Shown here: in pieces, positions 1 through 10,450 of the stretch
Layout of the letters: every line of letters starts with the position of its first letter
Numbering within the stretch: the first letter of the stretch is position 1
Assembly (NCBI RefSeq): GCF_921293095.1
Contig: NC_060258.1
Span: 8,880,607 to 8,944,606, forward strand
Source: Ischnura elegans
Taxonomy: Eukaryota; Arthropoda; Insecta; Odonata; Coenagrionidae
Length of the DNA stretch: 64,000 nt
Direction: 5' to 3'
The notes under the pieces: model-generated
What the model was told of the DNA's origin: nothing
Databases searched by the model: none
Seen by the model: only the letters and a program-made list of their open reading frames with translations
Made by a program: the position numbers and the translations under genes

Positions 1-4
1 ATCA

Positions 5-52
5 CCCCCTGCCAAACACCCTAGAGGTGGCTCGCAGGGTATTATGTAGATG
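5..52 (+). repeat. Interspersed repeat end, left member of an inverted pair
   Basis: This stretch is repeated in reverse complement at 1865-1912, sharing the core GAGGTGGCTCGCAGGGT plus flanking bases. The two copies face each other across 1.8 kb that contains an M1 fragment and a retrotransposon piece. The repeat itself has no coding potential. It may be two copies of one short interspersed repeat or the ends of a foldback element. Confidence 0.6.
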
Positions 53-1169
53 TAGATGACCTATGGCAAACAGCGGCTTGTTGGGAAGGAATTCACGCCT
101 CAATTGATTGTGATTTAGTGAGTGCGTAAATTATTATTATTTTCGGTGGTTTTGGGCGAGATAAGGGGAACTACGAAGCATCTGACGTGTGCTGCGTCCT
201 GAATTTGTTTTTTGTATCGTGAAATTTGTACTCACACTTTCTACTCGGATCTAAAGGGCTTTTTATAAAGAAATTCCTTGTGTTTCTACTGACGTGTGAC
301 TTTCTACGAACTTTCTAATAGAATCTACTCTAGCATCTACGAATCTATTTTTGATATTATTTTGCATATTGCGACTATGCGTCTATCTTCTACTTCTATG
401 GAGGAGGACTTTCTGTACCTTCCGGTGTCTTTTGCACTTCATCTTTTTGGAACGGCTTCTGTAGTTTTTCAGGACCTATTCCTAAATTGGCTTAATTGCT
501 CAATCTTTAAGAGGTTGGTTCACGGGAAGAAGTATCTGTTACGCATATCTATCGCTTAACACTGTCTATATGTTCCTAAAAAGTGTTGTTGTTAGCTTAT
601 TCCTTAAGTTTTGTTGTAAGTTAGGACAGGGCCACTTTATCAATTAGGCACAGTAGGCACTGTGTATAGGGCATATGGACTTTTCAAGGGCCTACGAAAG
701 CCAGAACATAAAGTGAAAACAAGTTCATAATGCAAGAATTTTTTTTTTAATGTTTGTATTAAAGTAACTACATGTATTATAAGCGTGTGAGATGAGCACC
801 TATAGCAAGTCAAGCTGCAATGCTGTAGATCTGTAAATTACAGTATGTTAACTTCTCGGCTCTTTGTCTTAGCAAAGTCACATATGGCGTCCTCAAATGT
901 CATTTCCGTCATAAAAATCCTTTTCGATTGAAAGTAATGCCAGGGAGGATAGTCGTGTTTGTCCCATCGTTGACTGAAGACACGTTTTTATCAATTTGAG
1001 TTTAGAAAAGGAAACTTACTTTAAAACTTTTTCAAAAATTTTAAGAAGCACACCATAAACGATAAACAAAGAACGCGAAGCGCATGATGTAACACCGGAA
1101 TCACTACATCATCACTGCATAGAGTCTGCATGGAATAATTAACATTGCGGAAAGTTCATTTAGATTTCA
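53..1169. other. No recognisable gene
   Basis: AT-rich sequence. The only sizeable open frame (296-559, 87 codons) has no recognisable domain and no conserved-looking context, so I do not call it a gene. Confidence 0.5.
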
Positions 1170-1201
1170 AATCGCAAAGGGTGCATTACTCCAGGAGTAA
1201 T
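1170..1201 (-). mobile_element. M1 MITE fragment, left of a retrotransposon insertion
   Basis: The segment reads like the inner part of an M1 terminal region and stops at CCAGGAGTAAT. That 11-mer recurs at 1783-1793, where the M1 sequence resumes and runs to the M1 end at 1838. The M1 copy was therefore split by the element at 1202-1782. Confidence 0.55.
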
Positions 1202-1782
1202 CATCATCATTAGTCAACAATCCTAAGATTGCTTAGACGCAGCTCTCCATTTCTCTCTCCTATCTGCTAGCCTCTTCATAGCTACATATATCTTCTCTTT
1301 TACATCCTTTACAACCTGTCCGATATAACTCTTTCGGGGCCGTCCCTTGCCCTTTTTCCCTTCCACTTGTCCTTCAACGATTGTCTTCATCAGACCATCG
1401 TGCCTCAAAATGTGGCCAACTAAGTTGTCCCTTCTTCTGCTTAATGTTTTTAGGAGGCTTCTCTTTTCTCCCACTCTCCTTAGCACTTCTTCGTTACTAA
1501 CACGGTCAATCCATTTTATCTTCATCATTCTTCGGTAGCACCACATTTCGAATACTTCCACTCTTGACTTCCCTGCTGCTGTCAACGTCCAAGCCTCGCT
1601 TCCGTAGAAACATACTCCATATGTAGCATCTGATGAATTGTTTCCTTACTTCTATGCTGGTATTTTCAGCTGAAAGAAGATTCTTCTTTTTGTAGAAAAC
1701 CCTCTTCGCCTGCGCTATTCTACTGTGTATTTCTTTCTTGCTCCGTCCATCGCTGGTAATTCGGCTTCCCAGGTAAGAGAAC
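1202..1782 (-). pseudogene. 5'-truncated non-LTR retrotransposon, reverse-transcriptase C-terminal piece
   Basis: On the minus strand this encodes the region downstream of the reverse-transcriptase core found in arthropod endonuclease/RT retrotransposons. An FSYLGSRITSDGRSKKEI segment is followed, after a frameshift near 1620, by VEVFEMWCYRRMMKIKWIDR and a basic C-terminus that stops at 1223. The insertion is bounded by an 11-bp direct repeat, CCAGGAGTAAT (1191-1201 and 1783-1793). A short TCATCATCAT run at the left edge corresponds to the 3' tail. Duplication, tail and 5' truncation together are the signature of target-primed reverse transcription. The copy lacks the endonuclease and catalytic RT core and is dead. 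Confidence 0.8.
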
Positions 1783-1838
1783 CCAGGAGTAATAATGTTT
1801 CGATTTAGGAAATAACAAATAATAGGAAACCACCCTAT
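1783..1838 (-). mobile_element. M1 MITE terminal fragment
   Basis: Contains the M1 terminal block ending GGAAACCACCC-TA in reverse orientation. It is the continuation of the M1 copy interrupted by the retrotransposon piece on its left. Confidence 0.65.
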
Positions 1839-1864
1839 TCCGCTCAAACCTGAAGATACAACTA

Positions 1865-1912
1865 AATCTACACAACACCCTGCGAGCCACCTCTAGGGTG
1901 TTTGGCAGGGGG
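1865..1912 (-). repeat. Interspersed repeat end, right member of an inverted pair
   Basis: Reverse complement of the repeat at 5-52, with the same core and a few mismatches toward the outer side. Confidence 0.6.
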
Positions 1913-2254
1913 CTATCAATCACCAGCATGCAATTGGATTCCCACATGCACATCACACCGTCCAAAAAACGTTACGCATACTTAAAAATTACACTACCAC
2001 ACGCTCTTATAGAAGTAATAATAAAATTTGGAAACATGCATTAAAGTATACATAAGTTCGTAAGCTACACTACAAATTATCTAAGCTATTTGCGAGTTCT
2101 AACGCTGCCGTTATAATCTCTTATTGATCGTGAAAAAAAAGACATTCTGAATGTATCTGTTCTGCAGTCTATCTCACTTATTTTATTATATTTACTAACA
2201 GGAGAACGGTGAACGAAAACTGGCCATTTGATTTTTGAGCTCGATGCTTTTACA
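1913..2254. other. No recognisable feature
   Basis: AT-rich spacer between repeats. I see no gene, RNA or repeat signature in it. Confidence 0.4.
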
Positions 2255-2389
2255 CAGGGGCGGATCCAGGATTTTGTTCTGGGGGGGGCACAAGGATACC
2301 TCGTTATACAAAACGAACGCAATGATAATGGGGTCGTATTAAAAAATCATCTTGCATATTTTTTAAGGGTCCCGCTAGATCCGCCTATG
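2255..2389. mobile_element. Short hAT-like MITE
   Basis: The ends are inverted repeats: CAGGGGCGGATCCAGGA on the left and, in reverse complement, CATAGGCGGATCTAGCGGG on the right. Flanks CTTTTACA and TTTTAACA resemble a degraded 8-bp target duplication, as hAT elements make. The element is 135 bp and non-coding. A related, more decayed copy appears to lie at 18022-18305. Confidence 0.55.
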
Positions 2390-2439
2390 TTTTAACACCT
2401 CTACATCCTGTCATGAATTGCTTCGAAACTATTATCTAT

Positions 2440-2620
2440 TTTCTCCCGCTCATTGTTAAGTTTCGATGTAAGTAAAATTTTCAAGCGCGCGAAAAAGGCG
2501 ACGGCTAAGTATGATTGGTGGTAAAAGCCCGTGTGACGTCATTCTGGTTCCCGCTGCCGAAAGTGAGGTGACCTTGGGGCGAGGCTTCGAGCGCTGATAC
2601 GATGCAGCCCAAGTAGCAGA
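2440..2620 (+). mobile_element. M1 MITE, left fragment
   Basis: Matches the interior of complete M1 copies such as 52613-53274, including the blocks AAATTTTCAAGCGCGCGAAAA and GAGGTGACCTTGGGGCGAGG. It is broken at about 2620 by a retrotransposon piece and resumes at 3816. Confidence 0.7.
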
Positions 2621-3232
2621 AAATGTTGCATTATTATTATAGTATTCTACCGATTAAGGTAGGTTTCCATGAAGTATTCGAGAAGCGATCTGGGAGCCTC
2701 CCTTTCCTTCCAGCACTGCCTTCTTTAATTCACTGTAAGGCCTACTCTCCTTCATTCTATCTAAAAATCCTATTCTTTTCCTTCCCCTCCCTCGTTTCCC
2801 TAACATTCTTCCCTCCAACACCATTTTCAACATCCCCTCCCCGCTAAGTACTCGCTCCATCCATACCTTCTGTCTCCTCCGTATCTCATCTAAAAGCTGC
2901 CTCTCCTCGCCAACCATATCCAGCACTTCGTCATTCCTTTTCCTCTCCGTCCATTTCACCCTCTCCATTCTTTTCCATACCCACATCTCGAATGCCTCCA
3001 ATCTTCTCTCGTCTTCTTTCCTCAGTGTCCACGTTTCCGCACCGTAGAGAGCTACACTCCAGATCAAACTCTTCACTAACCTTTTCTTTAAACTCTTACA
3101 TAACGATCCTCTTAGAAGCTCCTTCCTGTTCATGAACGCCTCCTTTGCTAGTGCAATTCGCTTCCTGATGTCCTTACTACTGTATCCGTTTTCCTCTAAC
3201 GTACTGCCTAAATAGTTGAATTGCTCAACCTG
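2621..3232 (-). pseudogene. 5'-truncated non-LTR retrotransposon piece
   Basis: A minus-strand frame (stop side at 2654) encodes the post-RT C-terminal region of an arthropod endonuclease/RT retrotransposon. Recognisable segments are VEQFNYLGSTLEENGYSSKD, LYGAETWTLRKEDERRLEAF and EMWVWKRMERVKWTERKRND, followed by a basic tail. The 3' end carries a short ATT run (about 2628-2639), the tail of this family. Closely related pieces lie at 26638-27318, 41012-41692 and 40200-40492. The catalytic RT domain is missing, so this is a dead copy. It interrupts an M1 element. Confidence 0.8.
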
Positions 3233-3815
3233 CTGGATATCCAAAAAAAGGTTGAAAATATCCAAATGTGGTTACATCCAACCTGTGACATTCCCTGGAT
3301 ATTTTGTTGATATTCAGCAATAATATCCATGAAAATAAATCCAGGAAATATTCGTATAATATTTTCGCCGAATGGTGATTATGGTGCTAGCTATAGTGGC
3401 ATGCTCGAGACACAAGTGCGAGACGTAAAGACCAGCAGTGACGTTTGAAGTTTGGTTGCCTGGTGACGGAAGTTTGTTGAACTCGTTAAACGTTTGATTA
3501 GAGAGTCTTGTGAATATTGCCCTAAAGGAATCGAGTGAAATCCGCGAATTTTTAGTTTAGAAGCGAAGTTAGAATTTGTGAAGCAGCAGTTTTTGGTGTT
3601 CCATGATATTTTATAGATATCCATGTATAACTGTGCAATAATGTTATATGGATGCTAGCAATGGATATTTATCGAACATCTTAAAATGGGAACTTTGGAT
3701 GTTCTCTGGATATCCATACAAGGTTATACAAAAATGCTGGATATCTTATGGATATTAGGGAGGTTATTTTATAGCATTAAATGGATATTGTATGGATATT
3801 ATCTGCTTCTTGGGA
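3233..3815. repeat. GGATAT-rich interspersed element
   Basis: The block is dense in GGATAT/ATATCC motifs in both orientations, for example near 3236, 3257, 3296, 3718, 3750 and 3782. It starts where similarity of the neighbouring retrotransposon to its relatives stops and ends where M1 resumes. That makes it a discrete insertion. The minus-strand frame at 3391-3624 has no recognisable domain. Family unknown. Confidence 0.5.
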
Positions 3816-4186
3816 GGATGCTAGCTAGTAGCGCTTGGCTTAAATAAGGATTATTAATACCCTTTCATACGAAAGAAACTTTCGGACCATATAGGCAGTT
3901 TTAATGGGTGATTATTAAGAGATGTTTCCCTGAGCTCTGTGCCTCATGCATGCATTGGTAATCTCAGACGATGTAAAACTCCTATCTACTCGTATAGAAA
4001 CTAGGTCCCTGTGACGTCATGTGGAGTGGAATCTGGCATTTTTCAAATACGGTTAAAATTGACATTTGCCATTCGTCTGAACTGGGATTTCTAAAACCAA
4101 ATAATTTTTTATATTTTGAATACACTAATGGTGGGTAACAAATCGCAAGCAATGCCTTTTTTTTCTTTGATGAAGGAAACTACCCT
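3816..4186 (+). mobile_element. M1 MITE, right fragment
   Basis: Continues the M1 copy from 2620 through the TGACGTCATGTGGAGTGGAA block to the terminal GGAAACTACCC followed by TA. Confidence 0.75.
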
Positions 4187-4754
4187 ATTAATCACTTTCA
4201 TGGAGCAGTTTCCAAATAAATCCACGTATTTCTGTACCTCTCATTTACACTTTTTGTTCACTAACTTTTTTCTGCTACATTATAATAAATTGAACATACT
4301 CTTTTGATACAAACTTTTAAGCTGTTCTATGTACAGTTAAACCTCTTATTAACCTTTAGACCAATGGTTTAGCTTGATGACCACCTGAACCTCCACATTT
4401 CACTTTACCATCAATTAAGAATCTGAATTCTGGGACTTAACCAACTTAACTACACTTTATAAAACCAACCTCTTATTTTCACTATGGATGTAAATTCATG
4501 ATAACATTGTGTTTGTAGTCGAGTTAAATTAATCAGATTACATACTTGTTACGATTATTTTGTACAAAATTCTTATTACTTGTAATTTATTCCTTATGAA
4601 ACGCAATGGTTATTTGTAATTCACTCCATGCGGTGAAAGAGGAATTGTTACTTGATTGTAATCGAGGATTACTGTACTGATTTCACTGATTAACCTAAGT
4701 CTGCAGATAACTTCAAATCCCCAAGTACCATAATTTGCTTGTTTACGTTTTTGC
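4187..4754. other. AT-rich spacer, no recognisable feature
   Basis: AT-rich sequence without a gene, tRNA or terminal inverted repeat that I can identify. Confidence 0.4.
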
Positions 4755-5060
4755 ATGTGTTATAAAATTATCACACGTGAAATTGCAACTTTCCCAATTT
4801 CTATGATTCAATTAAGACTTAATGTAGAAAGAGAAATAATTTTTTTCAAATTAAATTCAAAATTAGCACCTAAACTAGAAAAAAATAACATTGTTATTCC
4901 AGAATTTAATAATAAATATGCAGAAAATCCAGTTTTCATGACTAATGAATTAAATCGAATTACATATAAGATTCAGACGAGCGGTCCACATTTTTACTGC
5001 AATATGTATTCAAAAGCTGCCTTTGATAACTTTTTTTACAAATTAATTAACTGTAGTTGA
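4755..5060 (+). CDS. Unrecognised 101-codon open frame, doubtful
   Basis: The frame has a strong lysine, asparagine, isoleucine and phenylalanine bias, expected from the AT-rich base composition. No signal peptide, membrane segment or known motif is visible. It ends at 5060, just where an M1 fragment begins, so its stop may belong to inserted sequence. It could be a remnant of a transposon protein or a chance frame. I do not recognise the family and have no evidence of expression. Confidence 0.15.
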   Translation: MCYKIITREIATFPISMIQLRLNVEREIIFFKLNSKLAPKLEKNNIVIPEFNNKYAENPVFMTNELNRITYKIQTSGPHFYCNMYSKAAFDNFFYKLINCS

Positions 5061-5175
5061 GCCGGGATTTCTAAAACCAAATAATTTGTATATAATGAAT
5101 ACACTAATGGTGGGTAAGGAAACACAATCAATGCATTTCCTTTTCTTTGAAGAAGGAAAAAACCTATTGTGGTTA
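5054..5175 (+). mobile_element. M1 MITE terminal fragment
   Basis: Carries the conserved right part of M1 (TTTCTAAAACCAAATAATTT, then ACACTAATGGTGGGTAA) and a degraded end. Confidence 0.6.
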
Positions 5176-5594
5176 TGCTTTGTTCGGCAATGCAGGTGGT
5201 GCCGCGAGTGTTGCGCGCGTCCCCTGCCCTCCCCCCACCATCCCCCCCCTGTATATGTCAGCCACTGGGATAAAAGTCACAAATCTCGAAGGTTTTTGCT
5301 CTGGGACGTCATTATTTACTGAAAGAAAAGGCATTTTGGAAGCCAGCTATTATAGGATTTCGGATCGCGACATGGGAACATATCGATTAATATATACATT
5401 AATGGTAAAACTAAATACCAATTTCGATCTGGACTCGACCTGATGAGATTGAGAATAAATAAAGTAAAATTTTTATCTTGAAATAATTTAAATCCTGCAT
5501 CAATCCTCATCGCTGCTACGGCAAGTACGGCTGCTTTCGTCTCCCAAATCGCCTAACGATTAATAGATTCCATAAAATCCTCCACCAAACGATC
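5176..5594. other. No recognisable gene
   Basis: Short overlapping open frames only (5086-5443). None resembles a known protein. A C-rich stretch lies at about 5220-5250. Confidence 0.4.
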
Positions 5595-5602
5595 ATTTGT
5601 AC

Positions 5603-6793
5603 CAGGGCCGGCCTGAGGGCGCGGGCGACCGCCCCGGGCCCCGCGCTTGTGAAAAAAAAATCAAAATATACCTACGATAGTTTTGAAAACGTAATTTCAA
5701 CTATTACTGTATTGTTAAGTCCGTGCTAGACTAAAAATAATATTATGAAAAAGGAATAATAATGCAGTAATTTTTATTGTGCAATAGGGTAGTTTCTTTC
5801 CTCAAAGAAAACGAAAAGCATTGATTGCGATTCGTTACCCACCATTAGTGAATTCATAATATACAAATTATTTGGTTTTAGAAATACCGGTTTAGACCAA
5901 TGGCAAGGGTCGATTTTATCCTCATTTGAAAAAGGCCAGATTGGCGCCCATGCGATTCCACTCCACGTGACGTCACTGGAACCTAGTTTCTATACGAGAA
6001 GATAGGAGTTATACATCGTCTGAGATTACCAATGCATGCATGAGGCGTAGAACTCAGGGAAACATGTCTTAATAATCACTTATTTAAACTGGCTAAGGTC
6101 GGAAAGTTTTCTTCATTTGATAAGGTATTAATAATCCTTATTTAAGACAAGCGCTACCAGCCAGCAAGGTACTCAGCTACCCGCTAGCAACCTGCGTCGT
6201 ATCAGCGCTAAGCCTCGCCCCAAGGTCACCTCACAGGGGTTCAGCGGGAACCAGAAATAAGTCTCACGGAGAGATTTCCCGGCATTCATACTTACGCGTC
6301 GCGTTTTCGTGCGCTTGAAAATTTTCACTTTTCATTTAATCGCGAAAAATAGATATCGTCATTTAAAAATCTAAATGCGTGAAATACGTACTCCAGGTGT
6401 AATAATCTTTCGAATTAGGCAATAAAATAATAATAGGAAACCACCCTAATGCGTTTGTCAGTACAGTACTGTGTCGTGTGAGTGATAACAACGAGTGAGA
6501 GAACTTGACATGAGTGCGGGCGGGCTTGAGTGAGTGCGGGCGCGGGAATTTTATGAATAAATATAATTATAAATTTAATTTGCATTATACTATTTTGAGC
6601 TCAACTGCGTGATGGTATCATAATGGCGTAATTACGAAGTCTGAATTTGGGAGGGGAACACATACTTAGCCAGAGAGTGGTAGGGATTCAAAACGCTCGA
6701 GTTTGTAGATGGGGTACAGAGTTTAATATTTTAAGTGAAGGGCCCCGCACTGAAGGTTCGCCCCTAGCCCCGCAACTGCTAGGGCCGGCCCTG
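5603..6793. mobile_element. hAT-like non-autonomous transposon
   Basis: The left end CAGGGCCGGCCTGAGGG and the right end CTAGGGCCGGCCCTG form short terminal inverted repeats. They are flanked by near-identical 8-bp direct repeats, ATTTGTAC (5595-5602) and ATTTGTAA (6794-6801). An 8-bp duplication with CAGGG termini is characteristic of the hAT superfamily. No transposase is present. A complete M1 MITE (5786-6447) is nested inside and so is the younger insertion. Confidence 0.8.
5786..6447 (-). mobile_element. M1 MITE, complete copy nested in hAT-like element
   Basis: A full-length 662-bp reverse-orientation copy, from AGGGTAGTTTCTTTCC to GGAAACCACCCT, flanked by TA on both sides. It is non-coding and aligns along its whole length with 52613-53274. 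Confidence 0.8.
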
Positions 6794-6971
6794 ATTTGTA
6801 AAATAGCAGCCTTCTGTTTGGTTATCACCGCACCAAGTTTCATCTCATAAATACACCATCATCCAAACGCTCGCAAAATTTTTCTGATCGGTAGGAAATA
6901 CATTCATTGATCACATTGCGGATTTTGAAATAGCACGGTCTTTTTGTTTAATTTTCGTAACGATAACCGAA

Positions 6972-7013
6972 TTTTTGAGGGGGCTCGGGCCCCCTCAGGC
7001 CCCATGGAGTCGG
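6972..7013 (+). repeat. End fragment of a GGCGCC-type hAT-like repeat
   Basis: The sequence around GGGGGCTCGGGCCCC and CATGGAGTCGGCGCC matches the right end of the 250-bp element at 30813-31062. No matching left end was found here. Confidence 0.5.
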
Positions 7014-7089
7014 CGCCACCGGATAGAAATAGCATTTTCAGGCTGCTCAGAGGATCAACAATGGGAATTTTGAATCTTAATTCACGTTC

Positions 7090-7460
7090 ACCCTATCTTG
7101 CGATACCAAAGTGAGAGATATCAGCTACTTCTCCCTCGTTAGACCCCATTTAGGATACGCTGCCAGCGTTTGGGACCCTCATGAAAAAGGCTTGAAAACA
7201 GACTTAGAACGCGTGCAAAGAAGAGCTGCCAGGTACGTGAAAAGTCATTGCGATAGTCTTGTTCGTGTAAGTGAGCTGCTAGATAAACTCGGATGGTAAT
7301 CTTTGTCAGACCGTAGATTGAAAAAAAATAAGACTAAACCTTTTAGATAAATTCAAGAGCCGTGCCTTCTCTGACGAAGTAAACAACATCTTACGAACGC
7401 CAACATATTACGGTAGATCACGGCAATCAATTTGAGGTTTGATCTTGCTAAGCAACTCCA
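7090..7460 (+). pseudogene. Jockey/CR1-type non-LTR retrotransposon, C-terminal fragment
   Basis: The frame at 7111-7299 encodes LVRPHLGYAASVWDPHEKGL then DLERVQRRAARYVKSH and ELLDKLGW. This is the conserved segment after the RT domain of Jockey/CR1-group retrotransposons. Similarity continues after a stop and a frameshift to about 7440 (RLKK, then LLDKFKSRAFSDEVNNIL in another frame). Endonuclease and RT catalytic parts are absent, so this is an old dead copy. Confidence 0.75.
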
Positions 7461-7618
7461 TGAAACACACTTCGCCCATCCTCTAGTAATTTCGGAAATC
7501 ATTTCCATCCAATGCTCGAAGTAAATTCATGAGGGTGAAGCTCCAAGCAGCCACTTATTCGCCCGTACTCTTCTCTTTTTTTATTTCATCAACGAGAACC
7601 GAATTACCTAAACCTAAT

Positions 7619-7930
7619 AGGGTGGTTTCCTATTATTTCTCTATTGCCTAAATTCGAAAGATTATTACTCCTGGAGTGCGCATTTCACACTCTTAGATTT
7701 TCGAATGACGATATCTATTTTCGCGATTAAATGAAAAGTGAAATTTTTCAAGCGCGCGAAAACGCGACGGTTAAGTAGGAATGATGGGAAAAGTCCGTGT
7801 GATGTAAATCTTGTTCCAGCTGACGGAGTGTGAGGTGACCTTGGGGAGAGGCTTGAGCGCTGATACGACGCAGGCTGCTGGCAGGTAGCTGAGTACCTTG
7901 CTAGCAGGTGGCGCTTGGCTTGGCTTAGGT
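7619..7930 (+). mobile_element. M1 MITE, left half
   Basis: Begins with AGGGTGGTTTCCTATTATTT and follows M1 to about the GGTGGCGCTTGGCTT block, where it is cut off. The right half is missing. Confidence 0.7.
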
Positions 7931-8141
7931 TCGCGTTGACGGACGGACTACTCAGCCTACATCTCAATGCTTTCTCTGCGAATGTTCGGCGAGAAATGAC
8001 TAGCCAGTCGTTGTGGGGAGGGAGTTGTGCCATTCGTTTTCCCTCATCGACTATTGAGAATTAAGACAAGTGACTTACTCGTCTAATTTGGTTTCAAGAG
8101 AACTAAAACGACCAAATCTGAGGCTTGCAGATAAATTTTAT

Positions 8142-8222
8142 TTTAGGAGATCTATAGATATATATCTATGAGACATCTATTAGATAAAGTATAAACATAT
8201 AATAGATGCCTACATAGAGATA
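8142..8222. repeat. AT-rich palindromic repeat
   Basis: Built of overlapping AGATATATCT and TCTATTAGAT words. Part of it (AGATAAATAGTTATC) recurs in reverse complement near 17943-17960, on the far side of the large element at 8681-15148. Confidence 0.4.
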
Positions 8223-8228
8223 AATAGT

Positions 8229-8375
8229 TATCTAAAGCCTGAATCACACGATCATTTTTTTTCCGTCGCGAAAGTGATCACTATCGAGATCACTTTTCCG
8301 GTCGCGAAAAGCAATCGCTCTTGTGATCATTTTCTGAATCACACGGTCACTCCCGCCGTCGCTTTTCGCATCATT
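8229..8375. repeat. Foldback repeat with TCGCGAAA/GATCAC motifs
   Basis: CTGAATCACACGATCATTTT is followed about 100 bp later by CTGAATCACACGGTCACTCC. Between them CGCGAAAGTGATC and GATCACTTTTCC with CGCGA form an imperfect hairpin. It is probably a remnant of a repetitive element and has no coding potential. Confidence 0.4.
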
Positions 8376-8675
8376 TCCAATATCACAGCTCGTTGTCATA
8401 GGACCCACATCACGAAATTACATAGCGTGTTTGTTTATTTATGTCGTTCCCACAATAGGGAACTTGCATATATTTAAGATAGCATCAATAGCCCCAAAAT
8501 TATATAAAAATATATGTTTGCATACCTCGGTGAAAGTTTTTTTATTATTTAATGACGTGGTTTGCGATATTTAATGCATCAAAGTTCACGAGAATTTTCA
8601 AATGCAAGTGAGAAGCGAAAACGCCCGATGATTGGCTGGTAGAAAAGTGACGTCATAGTTCAGTACGAGGAGAGA
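8376..8675. other. Spacer, no recognisable gene
   Basis: Only a short frame without recognisable similarity. The block GACGTCATAGTTCAGTACGA (8651-8670) recurs in reverse complement near 17484-17503. Confidence 0.35.
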
Positions 8676-8680
8676 CGGCG

Positions 8681-9510
8681 CACAGTGGGCTAGAATCGAA
8701 AAAAGCTGGCCAAAACCTCAAAATCGATTTTTTTGAGCTAGGAAGTTGAAACTTCGCATACACATTCTCAAATAAATTGTGCATAACTACCCAGATTATT
8801 TTGGTCCTGTGTTTTCACTTTAACAATATATGTGAGGTCAAAGTTGAGCAAATTTAGCGAAAAACGACCACCCTCGATTTTTTCTGAAAATTGCCGACTT
8901 TATCCTCGTGCAGTGGTTTTATAAATAGTTTTATCGACAAAACTGTTATACCATCTTAATTGACACTTCTTATTCTTTCATTTGAAAGGTTTCTAAAGAT
9001 TTTGTTTCATCAATAACCATAGATACATAACAAAATGGCGGAGCCTGTTTTCAACCCATTTTTTTACATAAACGTAGAAAAAAAGTAGACATTGTCACCG
9101 GCTTACACTAAGTAACTTATATCATGTCGTTCTTTGAAGCTTCTATATTGTGAATCTAAAGTCAAACCTTGCACCAATTTGCAACCCCGAATTTTAAATC
9201 GTTTTTTCGAACGCACGGACGACTCCGGTTCTGGCCGGCGGCGGCGGAGAGTACGGCGACGCGGCAAGCGGGTGGATGCAATATGGTCTCATTCACTTTT
9301 ATGTGTGGATAACAGATACATTAGTGACAGAAAATAATCACCAGAAAGTAAAATTTATAAATATTGCTACGAATGACTCTCATTATGCAATCGCTGGGCA
9401 CTGCAAGAGGTGCACTGAAAGGTTTCTTTCTTTGAGTGCATTCCATGGATAATGGACTTAAATCGCGTTCTTAAACTGGGGAAACGGACTCTTTTATTAA
9501 CTAACAAGCT
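8681..9510 (+). repeat. Left long inverted arm of the Transib-like element
   Basis: Nearly identical to the reverse complement of 14319-15148; an encoded 67-codon frame (9134-9337) is identical in both arms. A C/G difference near the inner edge is one of few mismatches I noticed. Similarity fades at about 9510. The arm contains a GC-rich CGGCGGCGGCGGA segment near 9236. Confidence 0.85.
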
Positions 9511-9533
9511 CTATTCCCAGGGAGAACACTAAG

Positions 9534-10450
9534 GTCAAAAAGACGTCTTCTAGACGTCATTTAGATGGTCGAAATAACGTCTTAATCCCAGGTCAAAAAA
9601 ACCTATTTCCTTCCCTCCACCATGACCTATCCACGACGTCTTGTGGTTCGTCAAAAAGACGTCTTCCAGACGTCATTTAGATGGTCAAAAAAACCTCTTA
9701 ATCCCGGGTCAAAAAAACCTATTTCCTTCCCTCCACCATGACCTATCCACGACGTCTTGTGGTTCGTCAAAAAGACGTCTTCGGGACGTCATTTAGATGG
9801 TCAAAAAAACCTCTTAATCACAGGTCAAAAAAACCTATTTCCTTCCCTCCACCATGACCTATCCACGACGTCTTGTGGTTCGTCAAAAAGACGTCTTCTA
9901 GACGTCATTTGGATGGTCAAAAAAACCTCTTAATCACAGGTCAATAAAACCTATTTCCTTCCCTCCACCATGACCTATCCACGACGTCTTGTGGTTCGTC
10001 AAAAAGACGTCTTCTAGACGTCATTTAGATGGTCAAAAAAACCTCTTAATCCCGGGTCAAAAAAACCTATTTCCTTCCCTCCACCATGACCTATCCACGA
10101 CGTCTTGTGGTTCGTCAAAAAGACGTCTTCGGGACGTCATTTAGATGGTCAAAAAAACCTCTTAATCACAGGTCAAAAAAACCTATTTCCTTCCCTCCAC
10201 CATGACCTATCCACGACGTCTTGTGGTTCGTCAAAAAGACATCTTCTAGACGTCATTTGGATGGTCAAAAAAACTTAATCACAGGTCAATAAAACCTATT
10301 TCCTTCCCTCCACCATGACCTATCCACGACGTCTTGTGGTTCGTCAAAAAGGCATCTTTAAGGCGTCATTTAGATGGTCAAAAAACCTCTCGATCCCGGG
10401 ATAACAATACCTTTTTCCTTCCCTCCACCATGACCCAATCGCGACCTTTT
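9534..10450 (+). repeat. Tandem array of about eight 116-bp repeats
   Basis: Unit starts (GTCAAAAAGACGTCTT or variant) fall at 9534, 9650, 9766, 9882, 9998, 10114, 10230 and 10343. The spacing is exactly 116 bp until the last, which is 113 because of a small deletion. Units 2-4 and 5-7 share diagnostic variants in the same order (CCCGGG, then CACAGG, then CACAGGTCAATAAAACC). This indicates a three-unit, 348-bp higher-order repeat. The last unit degrades after about 10430. Confidence 0.9.

Noticed and set aside
9134..9337. 67-codon frame present identically in both arms of the large element (also 14492-14695)
   Set aside because: The identity comes from the inverted arms. The translation is of mixed composition with an arginine run from a GC-rich segment, and no domain is visible.
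9534..10450. CRISPR-like array
   Set aside because: Units are contiguous 116-bp tandem repeats without unique spacers, in a eukaryotic transposon.
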